64,000 bases of DNA. Origin: Dimargaris cristalligena (Eukaryota > Kickxellomycota > Dimargaritomycetes > Dimargaritales > Dimargaritaceae). The stretch is taken from positions 80,172 to 144,171 of the forward strand of contig JANBQC010000006.1 in NCBI GenBank assembly GCA_027576995.1, given 5' to 3'. The translations under genes were made by a program, and so were the position numbers. The notes beneath the pieces were generated by a model. The model had not been told where the DNA came from, did not search any database, and worked only from the letters and a program-made list of their open reading frames with translations. Positions 38,440-48,654 of the stretch are shown here, piece after piece; position 1 is the first letter of the stretch; the number at the start of each line of letters is the position of its first letter.

Positions 38440-40709
38440 GGTGTGTGAGCGGCACGGTCGAGTAGTATTAGTTCCTTTCAGCAGATTGTTTATGGTGGAT
38501 CCCAAAGAAACTACCTCCCACCGTGGCTAAATTACCACCAGGCGGCATTGGTGGTGGAAATAAGAAAGAGGCAGGAGGTACGGCCAAGGGGCACACACAT
38601 ACACAATATCACACACAAAACCCCTTCGAAACCAACTATTGAAGGAGAGAAGAGAGAGAGGCATTCATATAACCTGACCAGGGAGAGGAACGAGAGGGAT
38701 TCAGCCACCAGTAAAAGTATGGTATCTGTGTGCCAAAAGGGAGAGAGGGGGGGGGGTTGTGAGATGGATAATAATAATAATAATGGCCGGTTTTAGTGGT
38801 GTGATTTTTTCGAAAGGCCAGAGGTAGGAGGATTCGATTCTATTATTTCTATAGAGAGGGAGTTGTTGGGTCGCCCCAACTCTTAATTGAGCCGAGCCTA
38901 GATAAATAAATAAATGGCGGGTTGATTGTATCCGCCGACCTGACCTAACTTCTAGTCTAGGAGTGCGTGTGTAGGTTTAAATGGGCGGGATGTGGGAGTT
39001 GTGCCCCCCGTGTAAAGAGTACAGCACAGCCGCCGCATTCGGTTAAACATCCCGCGTCATTTACACGGATGGGCACCCTTTCCGGCATAGTATAATAATA
39101 CCCCTTGTCAGGCTGGCGTAGTGGTGTAGGGGGGGGAATGACATATTGGTATTTTCTAAATGGGCTGGGGGAAGGCGCGGAAGCATCCGGGAAGGATAAA
39201 AATCTACTATTTGGGCCACGCACTACCACCACCAGTCTTGACGTGACCTGTGTAATCTATCGCACTCCTTTGACTCTCCTGCCTCTTGTACATAGCCAGG
39301 GTGATGTGATACTATTTTACTCTCTCCTCACCTTAATCCGTGCGGCGGGTTTTCTCAGGTCCCGCCCGGAGATTACAGACAAGGACTATTATATATATTG
39401 AATGCAGCGGTGGGTGTAATAATAGAAGCCAAGCCAAGCCAGAGGCGCCTTGGCTGGATAGAAAGAATGGTGTACATTCATCCATAGTGGGGTTCCTCTG
39501 CCTATGAGAAGAAGAAACCGAACCCATCAAATGGAATAGTGGAATGACGGCGGCGGTCGTATCAGTCAGCCAGTCAATAGGCCACCCAACTAGCCCATTC
39601 CACCATCCACACAGCGAACACGCCGAAGGGCCGAGAAATGGTGGCAATGATGCTAGTTAGTAATACTGCGCCTGGCAGCGGACCAATCGTATATTACAAT
39701 GGCGGTTGGAGCTTTTTTGTGGCATGCTGTACGGTGAAGAATATAGCAATGGTAACCTAGAGAAGGGAGGCTTCACAGCCAATTAGTCGCCCGATAGGGA
39801 AAAGTGGGGGTGGAGTAGATGGGAAAAATAAATGTACCACACCGATACGGCCCTGTAGCTGGAAGCAAAGCAGGACACACCAAGGAGGGGGGGTGTATGA
39901 AAAAAGAGGGTGGCCACGATAGATAGGAAGAACAACAACACTTATGTATGTACGAAGAGATGAACAACAAGCATGATGAAAAGCAGGACGCGCAATCCAC
40001 CCTAATAGTAATAGTGGTGGTTAGTTAGTGGCTGGCTGGGGACGGGAAGAGTATCGTGGAGGATAATCACAGCCTGTAGCAGTGGCAAAAAGAACCACCA
40101 ATCCTTGTGTGTCTATCCCCTTCCTTCATCACACACTCCCCCCCCCATTCGGTCCATCCTCTCTTCTCTCCGTAGCCGTCGGAAAACACAATCTATTAGC
40201 CAAGCCCAATAATCAAAGGGAAGCAATCCCGCTCTCCTATTGGAACCGCCCCCCAAAGAGATCCTTGTGATATGAGGAAAGTGGCCAGATGGAATATAAT
40301 ACTTCCCCATTCCGGCCACTGTCGGTCGGCGTATCTTATTGACACCCCCCTCCCTCTCTCTTAGCCCATCCACATCATACTCCCCCCCCACTACTACCAG
40401 CCAACCAACCAACCACACACCCTGTTCTCACTCTCAAGAAGAAAAAAACACCCCACCACCCCTCCCTCCCTTCTTCATATGCAATAACATATACGCATTA
40501 TATATAACCGTCACATTTAGCCTCCCCTCTATATATCCCCTCGATTGTTTATGTGTGTGTGTGTAATATGTACGCGCCTTCTATCCCAATTTTTCTGTAG
40601 TCTTTCTAAACCAGCCGATTCTTCCCTATTATATCTCCGGCTCTTCTAGCGCTCCTTGGCCATTTTATATCCCATTCTGCATATATCCAAGCCCTTTCCC
40701 TCCCTACCC

Positions 40710-40845
40710 TTCCTGCGCATACATCCAACTACTAGTTAACTGACTATTCCTGCGCATACAGCCAACTGCTAGTTAACTGACTATTCCTGCGCATACAGCC
40801 AACTGCTAGTTAACCTACCCTTCCTGCGCATATAGCCTGCTGTAT
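40710..40845. repeat. 37-bp tandem repeat, about 3.5 copies, upstream of the cyclin gene
   Basis: Units begin at 40710, 40747, 40784 and 40821, exactly 37 bp apart. Each starts TTCCTGCGCATA; the three full copies contain the palindrome GTTAAC within CTAGTTAAC. The first full copy differs from the other two at a few positions and the fourth is partial. The repeat sits 370-510 bp before the cyclin start codon, in its pyrimidine-rich leader or promoter. Confidence 0.9.
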
Positions 40846-41216
40846 CCTCCCACTTCCTTTAAAATAACCTCGTTTCCAGTTTCTCCTCTCTACTACTGTC
40901 GTCCTTTTTTCCTCATATTGCTTAACCTACATTCCCCCCCTCTCAGTATTTACCATAGTAGTAGTAGACCTCTCTTCTATTGCCCACGTCGTCGTCTCTT
41001 TCTCTCACTTTATTCGTATCAACTTCATGGCTGGTCCTTGCCTTTAGTGACGGGTCTCTTTTTAGTTTGCCGTGTTCCCGCCCGTGTTCAGTCCTAGCCG
41101 TATCTCCTTCCCTACCACACGACCTCGTATCCTCCTCGAAAATCTGGTGTCCCCCATAACTATATCTATCCCTCCCATATTCTCCCTCCCTCCCTATATA
41201 TACTCATAACTAAACC

Positions 41217-42884
41217 ATGGCCGTGGCTACCTACGCACCTGCCCTCGCCCACACTTTCGGGTTGGTTCCCCAGCCACCCGCCCCCTTTGGCGCCGCCAGC
41301 CGGCATTCCCCCCGGTCACTCCACCCAATCTATCCCTCGCTCTTCAACCCTACCCCCGTGCCCACCGTGGGCCACAAGTCCCTATACCCGTCGCCGGCTC
41401 CCCACTCGACCTTGGCCCTCCGCGACCTGCCTCCCTTCAAATCTATCGACCCCTTGACCCTCGAGCAGCACCTCACCCTGATGGCCGACCTGGCCGGCCG
41501 CGCCGCCCTATACTTGTGGTACGATACCTTCTACCCCAACATCCCCCTCGACAGCTTCCACAAGTTCGTCCACCAGGTGCTCAAATCGACATCATTATCC
41601 TCGTCGGTGGTCCTACTGGCCCTCAAATACATTCATCGCTTCAAGACCGGTTTAATCTACCGGGAGGTCAAGAAGGGCTCCGAGTTCCGCGTTTTCACCG
41701 TAGCCTTGATGCTCGCGAGCAAATTTCTCGAAGACAATACCTTCACCACCAAGACCTGGGCCGAAGTGTCCGGCCTTCCCTTTAAGGAGCTGCACCGCAT
41801 CCAGGTCGAGTTCCTCAACACCCTTAACCACAATCTATATGTCTCGGGTGTCGAATACTTCGATTGGCTCCATAGCCTCAGCCGCCTGGTTCACCAGGAG
41901 AGCTCCCATTTTCAGTACCCACGCGCTTCCCGCCAGGTCCTGAGTGCCTTTGTGCAGGAGGGTCCGGCCGAGGTGAACGGCATCTCCTGTAGCCCCGTGG
42001 AGCGGAAACGTCCCAGTCCCGCTCTGCTCAGTCCCCTGGCTCACGGTTTCGCTACTCCCAACCCCTCCCCCTATCTGGACCGACCCGCCTCTTCCCCCGT
42101 TGCTCCTCACCGCCGGTCGTCTTTGGCCTACACCGCCGACCTGCCCCAGCACCTGATGGCCTACCCCCATACCTCAAAGCGTCGCTGTGTCCTCTCCGCC
42201 GCCACCGGTGCCCTGGCCGCAGTGCCTACCCCCAACTCCTCCTACCACTATGTGCCCGCCACCGTGACCGCCCTCACTCCCAATGAACTGCCCGTAAGCC
42301 GCTCCAACTACTCCGGCGATGCCCTAGTCCCTGCGTCCACTTCCACGGCCTTCCACGGTTCTCTTCCGGACACGTCCTCGTCCGTCTTCACAGCCACCGC
42401 CAATTCCTTCCAGAATATGAGCATTGACTACAACCCTGGTCACCCCCGCTTAAATTACTCTCGGTCAACCACCGCGCAAGCAAATGCCGTCCCTACTGCC
42501 GAGTCGTACACTAACGCCTACCACACCCCGGAGGCTTCCGTCTACGACTCCACCCACCACTCCAGCCAATATTCCCCCGCCGTCTCCCACCTGTCCTACC
42601 ACCACCACCAGCAACAGCAGCCTTCCTCGGCATTTGCCAAGACGGCCCCTGTAGCTCACCACCGGGATTCGCTAGCTGCCTACCCCCAGTTCCATCACGC
42701 CCAGCACCAGTACCAACAGGTCCCTTCCATGAATACAATGGTCCAAACCCTCAATCACCCCTATCCACCTGAGGTGCACACCGGTTATCCCTCAGTATAC
42801 CCACTGGACCACTTCGGCTACACCACTGCCAACGCTACTCACCCCACTGTCTCTTTTGGGGCTGACCGGAGTTTCCGCTGGTAG
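41217..42884 (+). CDS. Pcl/Pho80-like cyclin
   Basis: Single exon of 555 residues with a good start context (AAACCATGG). A Pro-rich N terminus precedes a cyclin box at about residues 85-220: LALKYIHRFKTGLIYR, EFRVFTVALMLASKFLEDNT, TWAEVSGLPFKELHRIQVEF and NHNLYVSGVEYFDWL. This order (helix with HRF, then FR.F..ALMLASKFLED, then W....G......E..FL) is typical of Pcl-type cyclins that activate Pho85-like kinases. The C-terminal 330 residues are disordered, rich in Ser, Tyr, His, Pro and Gln, and contain many Ser-Pro/Thr-Pro sites. It is preceded by the longest gene-free stretch of the window, with a 37-bp tandem repeat and a C/T-rich leader, so complex regulation is plausible. Which Pcl subgroup it belongs to cannot be settled by eye. 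Confidence 0.88.
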   Translation: MAVATYAPALAHTFGLVPQPPAPFGAASRHSPRSLHPIYPSLFNPTPVPTVGHKSLYPSPAPHSTLALRDLPPFKSIDPLTLEQHLTLMADLAGRAALYLWYDTFYPNIPLDSFHKFVHQVLKSTSLSSSVVLLALKYIHRFKTGLIYREVKKGSEFRVFTVALMLASKFLEDNTFTTKTWAEVSGLPFKELHRIQVEFLNTLNHNLYVSGVEYFDWLHSLSRLVHQESSHFQYPRASRQVLSAFVQEGPAEVNGISCSPVERKRPSPALLSPLAHGFATPNPSPYLDRPASSPVAPHRRSSLAYTADLPQHLMAYPHTSKRRCVLSAATGALAAVPTPNSSYHYVPATVTALTPNELPVSRSNYSGDALVPASTSTAFHGSLPDTSSSVFTATANSFQNMSIDYNPGHPRLNYSRSTTAQANAVPTAESYTNAYHTPEASVYDSTHHSSQYSPAVSHLSYHHHQQQQPSSAFAKTAPVAHHRDSLAAYPQFHHAQHQYQQVPSMNTMVQTLNHPYPPEVHTGYPSVYPLDHFGYTTANATHPTVSFGADRSFRW

Positions 42885-44777
42885 GGTTGTATTAAGTTTG
42901 AGACTCTGTCAACCTACTTTGGGGTTTCTATTCCAATGGGTTGACTACTGCTGCACAGTATCGTGGGTGGTGTAGGGTTCAATAACCCATAATCAATGAG
43001 GTGAATGGCCCATGTCACCAGGGGCCCTCTTCCCTCAAGCCCAATTGAATGGGGCCATACGAGCTTGCCTTAGCATTCCTTCTCAACCCCCACCAATACC
43101 CTCTAATTACACTCCCTCTCCCCTAACGGCCAGCGGTTTCCAAATGCAAAGGCGGTCAACGTCCATCGTCAAGATGCTCCGATTCAATCTCCTCCCTGGC
43201 TCTGTTTCTTGGCGACTGGCTCAGCTATCTCGTGGAATACAATCTCTTTTTTCCCCTGTTCAGATGGTTCCACTTCGTTAGCGCTGCACTACTTGTTTTC
43301 CGCCTCCCCTTGATTTCCGCGTGCCGCCTCCCCTTTTCTTCTTCACCTCGACCGACTGTGTCCATCCTTGACGGCCATTGTCTGTTTGAGGCGATGAACA
43401 CCCCTCGCTTCCTATTGGGTGACGTATGGCCTGGTCTTTTGCTCCCTTTGGTTGCTCACTCTTTAATGACCGTCGTTAAACTGTAGATCGGTAAATATCG
43501 GTCCATTGTAGGTCTTCTCGTCATGCACCTCTCAGTATCCCTCATTTGTCTTGGTAGTTGTATCTACACTTATTCTTTTTTATTCATTCCACCACTCTGT
43601 GATCTTCCAGCTTGTGAACTTTTCGGTTTACACACTATTTATCCCTTTGGTGTATGTTTATACCCCTTCTCTTCTGTTCACCTCCGCCGGCGCTATTTCG
43701 TCATCACAAGGGTCTCTCCTATTCTTGTTCGTCACCCCATCCATTCGTCCATACTTTGTGCCCCTAGATTCTCATGCCTCTTTCGTTGCTCTTGTATTCC
43801 TCCATCTACCCTTTTTCTATTCTGAAATTATATATTATAATATTCGTATACTATTTCACGCTAATTTCCGTATTCCTCTGCGTTATTTATCTCACCAGGC
43901 ATTTTCATTTATCGTTTCTTCACCTCTTCCTGCTCTCGCGTCCAATTGTTGTATAGTCCTCCTCCCTCCCCCTCACTACAGCCACTTTACAAGGTCGCTC
44001 ATATAATATTACGTCCCCTAACCCCTCCACCTCCCTCTCCATCACTGTAATTTTAATACCACAATAAAAGAAATCCCAGCTCCATTTACTAAAGTAACTT
44101 ATCTGTTACATTATTATCCATATCGATTGAGTTTTCAACGTATGGTAGGGATGGCCGACATGGTATTGATAATGTGTAGTAGTGAAATGGGCTAAACAGC
44201 TATCATGCCGAATTTTTGTCGGCCGAATATGGCCTGGCTTACTAGGCTATTCATGCCGACCACTTCTGCGGGTTAAATTTTCAAGGAATTGAGCGGTAAC
44301 TATGAAACATTAGGTGTAACGGAATGAAAGGCTTGGCGGCAGAGGGGGGTATGCCTATATTTATCCGGCTGCCCTAGTTTTAATATCTTGTAGTTGAGAT
44401 TGGGCCATCTTATCCACACCATTCTCTCCAATTTTACCTTGGCTCCCAAACCACGTGCATGGATGACGCAGTCAATTGCCCCCCAACCATGGGAAACCCT
44501 GTTCCAAAACTCCCCCCATCAACCCCCTCCCCCCACTCTATGTTAGAAACCAGACTCTTGGTCCAATACCCCTAATGAGGTCAGTGGGACTGCCTGTAGG
44601 GCATTTGAATGTTGAATTCAAGCCCTCCCCTCCCCTGTTAGCATTCGTTTCCAATATGCGAATTGAGTTTACTAGACATTCACCCAGGTCCCCTTCACGA
44701 ATAAATGCCACTTGCTTATCTGTTGCTTGAATTGTCCCAGTTGTTCTAGTAGAGTCATATTATAGAGGTATTCCACC
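42885..44777. other. intergenic region
   Basis: 3' flank of the cyclin gene and upstream region of HSCB. Open frames at 43012-44006 are T/C-rich and have no recognisable features. No gene supported. Confidence 0.5.
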
Positions 44778-46255
44778 ATGTCTTTCAATACATTGACCGC
44801 AAAGCTATCCTTAACCAAGTCCAGCTCACAACTTCAGGTTAGTCGTCTCGCTAGCCTGGCTTCCGTTTCTTGCCAATTACCGAAATGCAGCAAGCGATCT
44901 CGAAGAATTTATAGTGTCAATTCGGAGAAACTCAGCCATGTTTCCTCCCCTCGTTCACACCCTTGGGGCTCACCCATTCGTCCCCCCTTAAAGTGGCCGA
45001 CTAAAATTTGGTCCGATGTTATCCCAAGTAGTTGCCGCCCGCAGCGTTATTTGACGACCCAGTCCTCCCCAACCTCGTCCACACCGTCATCACCACCACC
45101 ATCCCCGGCCAAGAAAATCTGCTGGAAGTGCGATGCTAAAGTCGAGCATGACGCTATCGTATGCGATAATTCCGACTGCCAAACCATCGTACCCATCACC
45201 CAGGACATCACCTACTTTGACGTTCTACTCGACTCGGAAACGTTCGACGTTGATTTTCCGACTTTGCGTCGCAATTTTTTAAAATTACAGCAGCAGGTAC
45301 ATCCGGACAACTTTTCTCAAAGCGATGCGGTAAGTTACGGGTATTTATTCCTATATATATATAAATGTGTGTATGTTGTTTAAATCCAAATTCTAAGTGG
45401 TTGAATCATGCCTAATAGGGCGTTGTCATTCATCCTAAAGTCATTTTAAAACATTACACTATATCTACTTATTTGTTTATCTAACCTATTAACTATACCG
45501 CCGCCCTTTTCATACCGCCTTGCAACTCTACATTACAGAAAGAAAAAAAGATTGCTGAAGTCCAATCCACATGGCTCAATACCGCCTACCATACTCTCCG
45601 TAACCCCCTTCTTCGGGCCAAATACATGGTAAGTTCTATGGCCCAAGCCCTACTTATTCCAGCGGTGCTCTACCCATCGACTATCGGGATAGCTTGTAAT
45701 CACTTTTTAATGCGTTTCTATATATAAAATTGTATATTTTTTCGATCCACATCCACCTCGACTGTCCCAATCATGGGTCCAAATAGCTTGAATTGCGTGG
45801 CTATAAATTTGGCGAAGCAGGTACACCCCAAGATCCCGAATTTCTAGGCGAAGTTCTTCAATTTCACGAAGACCTCGACGAAGTAACCGATGAGCAGGGC
45901 CTCAGCGAACTCAAGGCTACTAATGATGGTAAGTTAGGGCTTGGAATGATTCGGGTGACAAACTAGTCCTCTTTCATGGGCGTTATTTTACAATTAATCG
46001 TAATTCCTATGCTGACAAAGTAACCACCTAGCTAACTAAGCCGATTATCTATTGATGTTTAACCAAATTTATATATTTACCATCTTCGATTTCCCACTGG
46101 CGGGGTACCCCTTAGCCCGAATCAAAGGCGTAGTGACGGAACTATCCCAGGCCTTTGCCCAAAATAATCTGGAAATGGCTAAAAATCTGACCGATAGGCT
46201 TCAATTCTGGTATAGCGCCCAAGAGGCTGTGAATAACTGGCAGCCATCCGCTTAA
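44778..46255 (+). CDS. HSCB: mitochondrial Fe-S cluster co-chaperone HscB/Jac1
   Basis: Four exons, 44778-45329, 45539-45628, 45787-45928 and 46116-46255, with GTAAGT donors throughout and phases 0, 0 and 1. The joined frame is 307 residues. The basic, Ser-rich N terminus looks like a mitochondrial presequence. Cys115, Cys118, Cys129 and Cys134 (CWKC...C....C) form a zinc-binding N-terminal domain as in animal HSCB; yeast Jac1 lacks it. The J domain follows (TYFDVLLDSETFDVDFPTLR) with HPD intact at residues 175-177. Exons 2 and 3 continue as IAEVQSTWLNTAYHTLRNPL and RAKYMLELRGYKF. The C-terminal three-helix domain (GEVLQFHEDLDEVTD, VVTELSQAFAQNNLEMAKNL) is the IscU-binding module. Role: stimulates the mitochondrial Hsp70 to hand Fe-S clusters from the scaffold protein. 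Confidence 0.95.
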
Positions 46256-46533
46256 TCCAACCGTTCAACTCCCTACACCTTATCTTCTCTTCCACTTCCC
46301 TGACCCACTCGTTGCATTGTTTTTTTTTGTTGTTGTTACGGGAAACCCAATACCCATTAAAGTACTGCGCACATATTCATTACCCACACGTACATCATCC
46401 CTTCATGTTAAATCCAAAGGATTATTGACGTTAATATATTTAAAGGCTCCCGTCCATCTACATACCGATTGTACTACCTTATTAGTTTTTATTTGTTCAG
46501 CCGCCTGTACCTTACGAGATGCGGATTAGATCA

Positions 46534-48654
46534 TTAGTAGTTTGACTTGGGCAGGGCAGGTAGGCTTTTGGTTTGGTCTACGGGCCTAGAAGTGTTAACC
46601 TTAGTTTTGTTAGCGGCTTTTCCCGAAGGAGGCGAGGTATTGCGTCTAGTATTAGCATTAGAAGTGGATGGCTCCGAGGGTTGACCAGGTTTCATTAGAT
46701 GGAAGGCCGTCGAGTCCTCTTCCCCCTCCTTGTTTGTAATACACACAGACATGTCGAATTTCTCTACGCCGGCCTCTATGGGACCATTTTGGGGATCAGT
46801 TTCTCTGATTTTGTACCCGAAGGAGACGAAAAATCGGCGAAAGAAGGCTTCGCCCAGAATCACAATGTTGCCCTCTTCGTAGGCCTTATCGCCATTATGG
46901 GCCCCGATGGCGGAAATATACCGAGACCGCCGGGGATGGAGGGACGGAGGTGATGACGATGATGGTGTGCAAACAGTATCCCCGGTAAAGTCGGGGCCGG
47001 GAGGGATGTAGGTCGATGAGGGGCGGGCCTTGGCAAAGACTTTCTCTACTGAACTAGTCGCCGCCTGGGCGGTGGCTTTGAGGAAGGAGCGCTTGCGCTT
47101 AAGTTCGCAATTGGCGGAGGAGGTCCGGTCGGTATTATCCCTATAATTATCGGGGCCGGCCGAGTCCACTTCGCCATCGGCGTCGTTGCCAGGAGGGGGT
47201 GGGGTGGTCATGACGTAATGGTTGCGGTTCATTTCGAAGCTTTTGTCGTCCAGCTCAAAAACAATGCGGTGACCGAAATGGTCTTCGTTGTCGTCAAAGG
47301 CAAAGAGCGCCCGGTTCTTTGGGTTCTTTTCCTTTTCCTTAGGTTCGGCTTGCCCCTTTTTCTTCTGGTCTTTTTCAGTCTTATTTTTCGATGAGGTTGG
47401 GGCAAGCGGCTTGGCCCCCAGGGCGGCGTTGATTTTAGTCGCTTCCGGCTGACTAAAGTAAATAAACCGGGCGGCAATCTCAAAATGGACCGAGGCGTCT
47501 GTGATCTCGGCCGCCAAGTTGCCATTCACCAATACACGGAATGTTTTAATTTGGAGTAGGAAATGGCTGCGGCCGAGGGGGGGAAAGAAGCATTGGATTG
47601 CACGGTTTGTCAGCTCATTTAGAGGTTTCCGGGAAATCACCAGTTCACCGCGGTAGGGGTTATTATTCTGATAGCTTTCGGATGGTCGGCGATGATGCGT
47701 GCTACCGTTACCGTCACCGTGGTTATTAGTCACCGTGGCCCTTTCGCGGTCGGCCACATTATAATGAATGAAGACTGACTTCTTTTTACGCAGGACCAAG
47801 TCGTCAATCAATTGACTGCGCTGCCCCCTATCCGAAATCCCCGCCAGGGCCGTACCGAACAGACCGTCCATATCGAAATACTCCGTGAGTTTAGCGGGGA
47901 GGGCGTTGGTGATGACGCGGAACTGGGTCTTTAACGCCTGACCCCCATTGGGTAAGCCCGGGTACGCGATGCGACCGTTGACCCAAAGGAAACGCAGTTC
48001 CTCGTTGTGAAAAAAATTGACGCTATTCCCATCGTTAATGAACAGGTTGGTGATGCCCGGGTGTTTCTGCGGGCTGTTCAGTTCGGGCGCCCGGTAGCGT
48101 CGGAGAGATTCGGGGATCTGGAGTTGGCCGTTCGCATCCAAGGTTTGGGCCGTTGGACGACGGTGGGCCTCCCAATGGGCCGGATTGATCCACACGTCAA
48201 ACCCCCGGCTGACGAGGCGGAGGCGGCGCCATTTCATATCCTTTTCGCTATTATCCGGCACGTCATAGTCGGCCGCGGGGTCCCGTTTCCCCGTACCGTC
48301 GTCGGGTCCGGAACCCAAGTGGATGGACGAGGCAGCGGGCGAAAAGGCCTGATCCGCGGGTATGAGGCCCACCTCTAGTTTCACATAAAGGTCACTTTGT
48401 TCGTGCCAGACAAATGGAAAGGGCCCCTTCTCGCTTTTGCCGAGAAGCTTCGAGCCTAGCTTGCCTAGAATTGCCTTGGGGTTCACTAAGTACTGCAGGG
48501 TGGATTTGGACGGGGTCGGAGGTTTGGGTGGGGCAACGAGGCGGCGGTAAATGGGGATAACGATATTCAAGTCATCGTCTTCTTCATTACCCAGGCACGG
48601 CATGACGCCGAGGCAAATTAGTAGCAGGGCCACGCGCATAGTAGTTGGTTTCAT
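46534..48654 (-). CDS. secreted pepsin-fold (A1) protein with both catalytic Asp motifs lost
   Basis: Single exon of 706 residues; the second Met (48639) is an alternative start. Residues 1-22 form a signal peptide (MRVALLLICLGVMPCLG). Blocks align by eye with pepsin: VSRGFDVWINP (148-158) at the DTGSSDLWV site; FDMDGLFGTALAGISDRG (260-277) at the DGILGL block; FRVLVNG (372-378) before the second site; FEIAARFIY (391-399) at VDTGTSLLT; HRIVFELDDKSFEMNRNHYV at the IVF..NG..Y block; and ILGEAFFRRFFVSF at ILGD.F.R..Y.VF. The DTG at both active sites is replaced (VSR and EIA), so peptidase activity is not expected. Insertions rich in Lys/Glu and Ser/Pro and a basic C-terminal tail are additional. 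It could be a secreted pseudoprotease, such as a binding protein or decoy, but the role is unknown. Confidence 0.7.
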   Translation of the reverse strand: MKPTTMRVALLLICLGVMPCLGNEEDDDLNIVIPIYRRLVAPPKPPTPSKSTLQYLVNPKAILGKLGSKLLGKSEKGPFPFVWHEQSDLYVKLEVGLIPADQAFSPAASSIHLGSGPDDGTGKRDPAADYDVPDNSEKDMKWRRLRLVSRGFDVWINPAHWEAHRRPTAQTLDANGQLQIPESLRRYRAPELNSPQKHPGITNLFINDGNSVNFFHNEELRFLWVNGRIAYPGLPNGGQALKTQFRVITNALPAKLTEYFDMDGLFGTALAGISDRGQRSQLIDDLVLRKKKSVFIHYNVADRERATVTNNHGDGNGSTHHRRPSESYQNNNPYRGELVISRKPLNELTNRAIQCFFPPLGRSHFLLQIKTFRVLVNGNLAAEITDASVHFEIAARFIYFSQPEATKINAALGAKPLAPTSSKNKTEKDQKKKGQAEPKEKEKNPKNRALFAFDDNEDHFGHRIVFELDDKSFEMNRNHYVMTTPPPPGNDADGEVDSAGPDNYRDNTDRTSSANCELKRKRSFLKATAQAATSSVEKVFAKARPSSTYIPPGPDFTGDTVCTPSSSSPPSLHPRRSRYISAIGAHNGDKAYEEGNIVILGEAFFRRFFVSFGYKIRETDPQNGPIEAGVEKFDMSVCITNKEGEEDSTAFHLMKPGQPSEPSTSNANTRRNTSPPSGKAANKTKVNTSRPVDQTKSLPALPKSNY

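Larger units (their letters stand above)
24484..41216. other. 16.7 kb region without a convincing gene
   Basis: No open frame over about 130 codons, no domain and no exon chain could be supported on either strand. The first part (25-28 kb) is AT-richer. From about 29 kb the sequence is rich in microsatellites and in purine or pyrimidine runs. The last 600 bp (40580-41216) is strongly C/T-rich and is probably the leader of the cyclin gene. The region could hold long regulatory DNA, non-coding transcripts or decayed repeats. No transposase, reverse transcriptase or tRNA was seen. Confidence 0.55.

Noticed and set aside
43012..44006. Several overlapping open frames after the cyclin gene
   Set aside because: T/C-rich sequence giving Phe/Leu/Ser/Pro-rich translations in all frames; typical of 3' flanks here.
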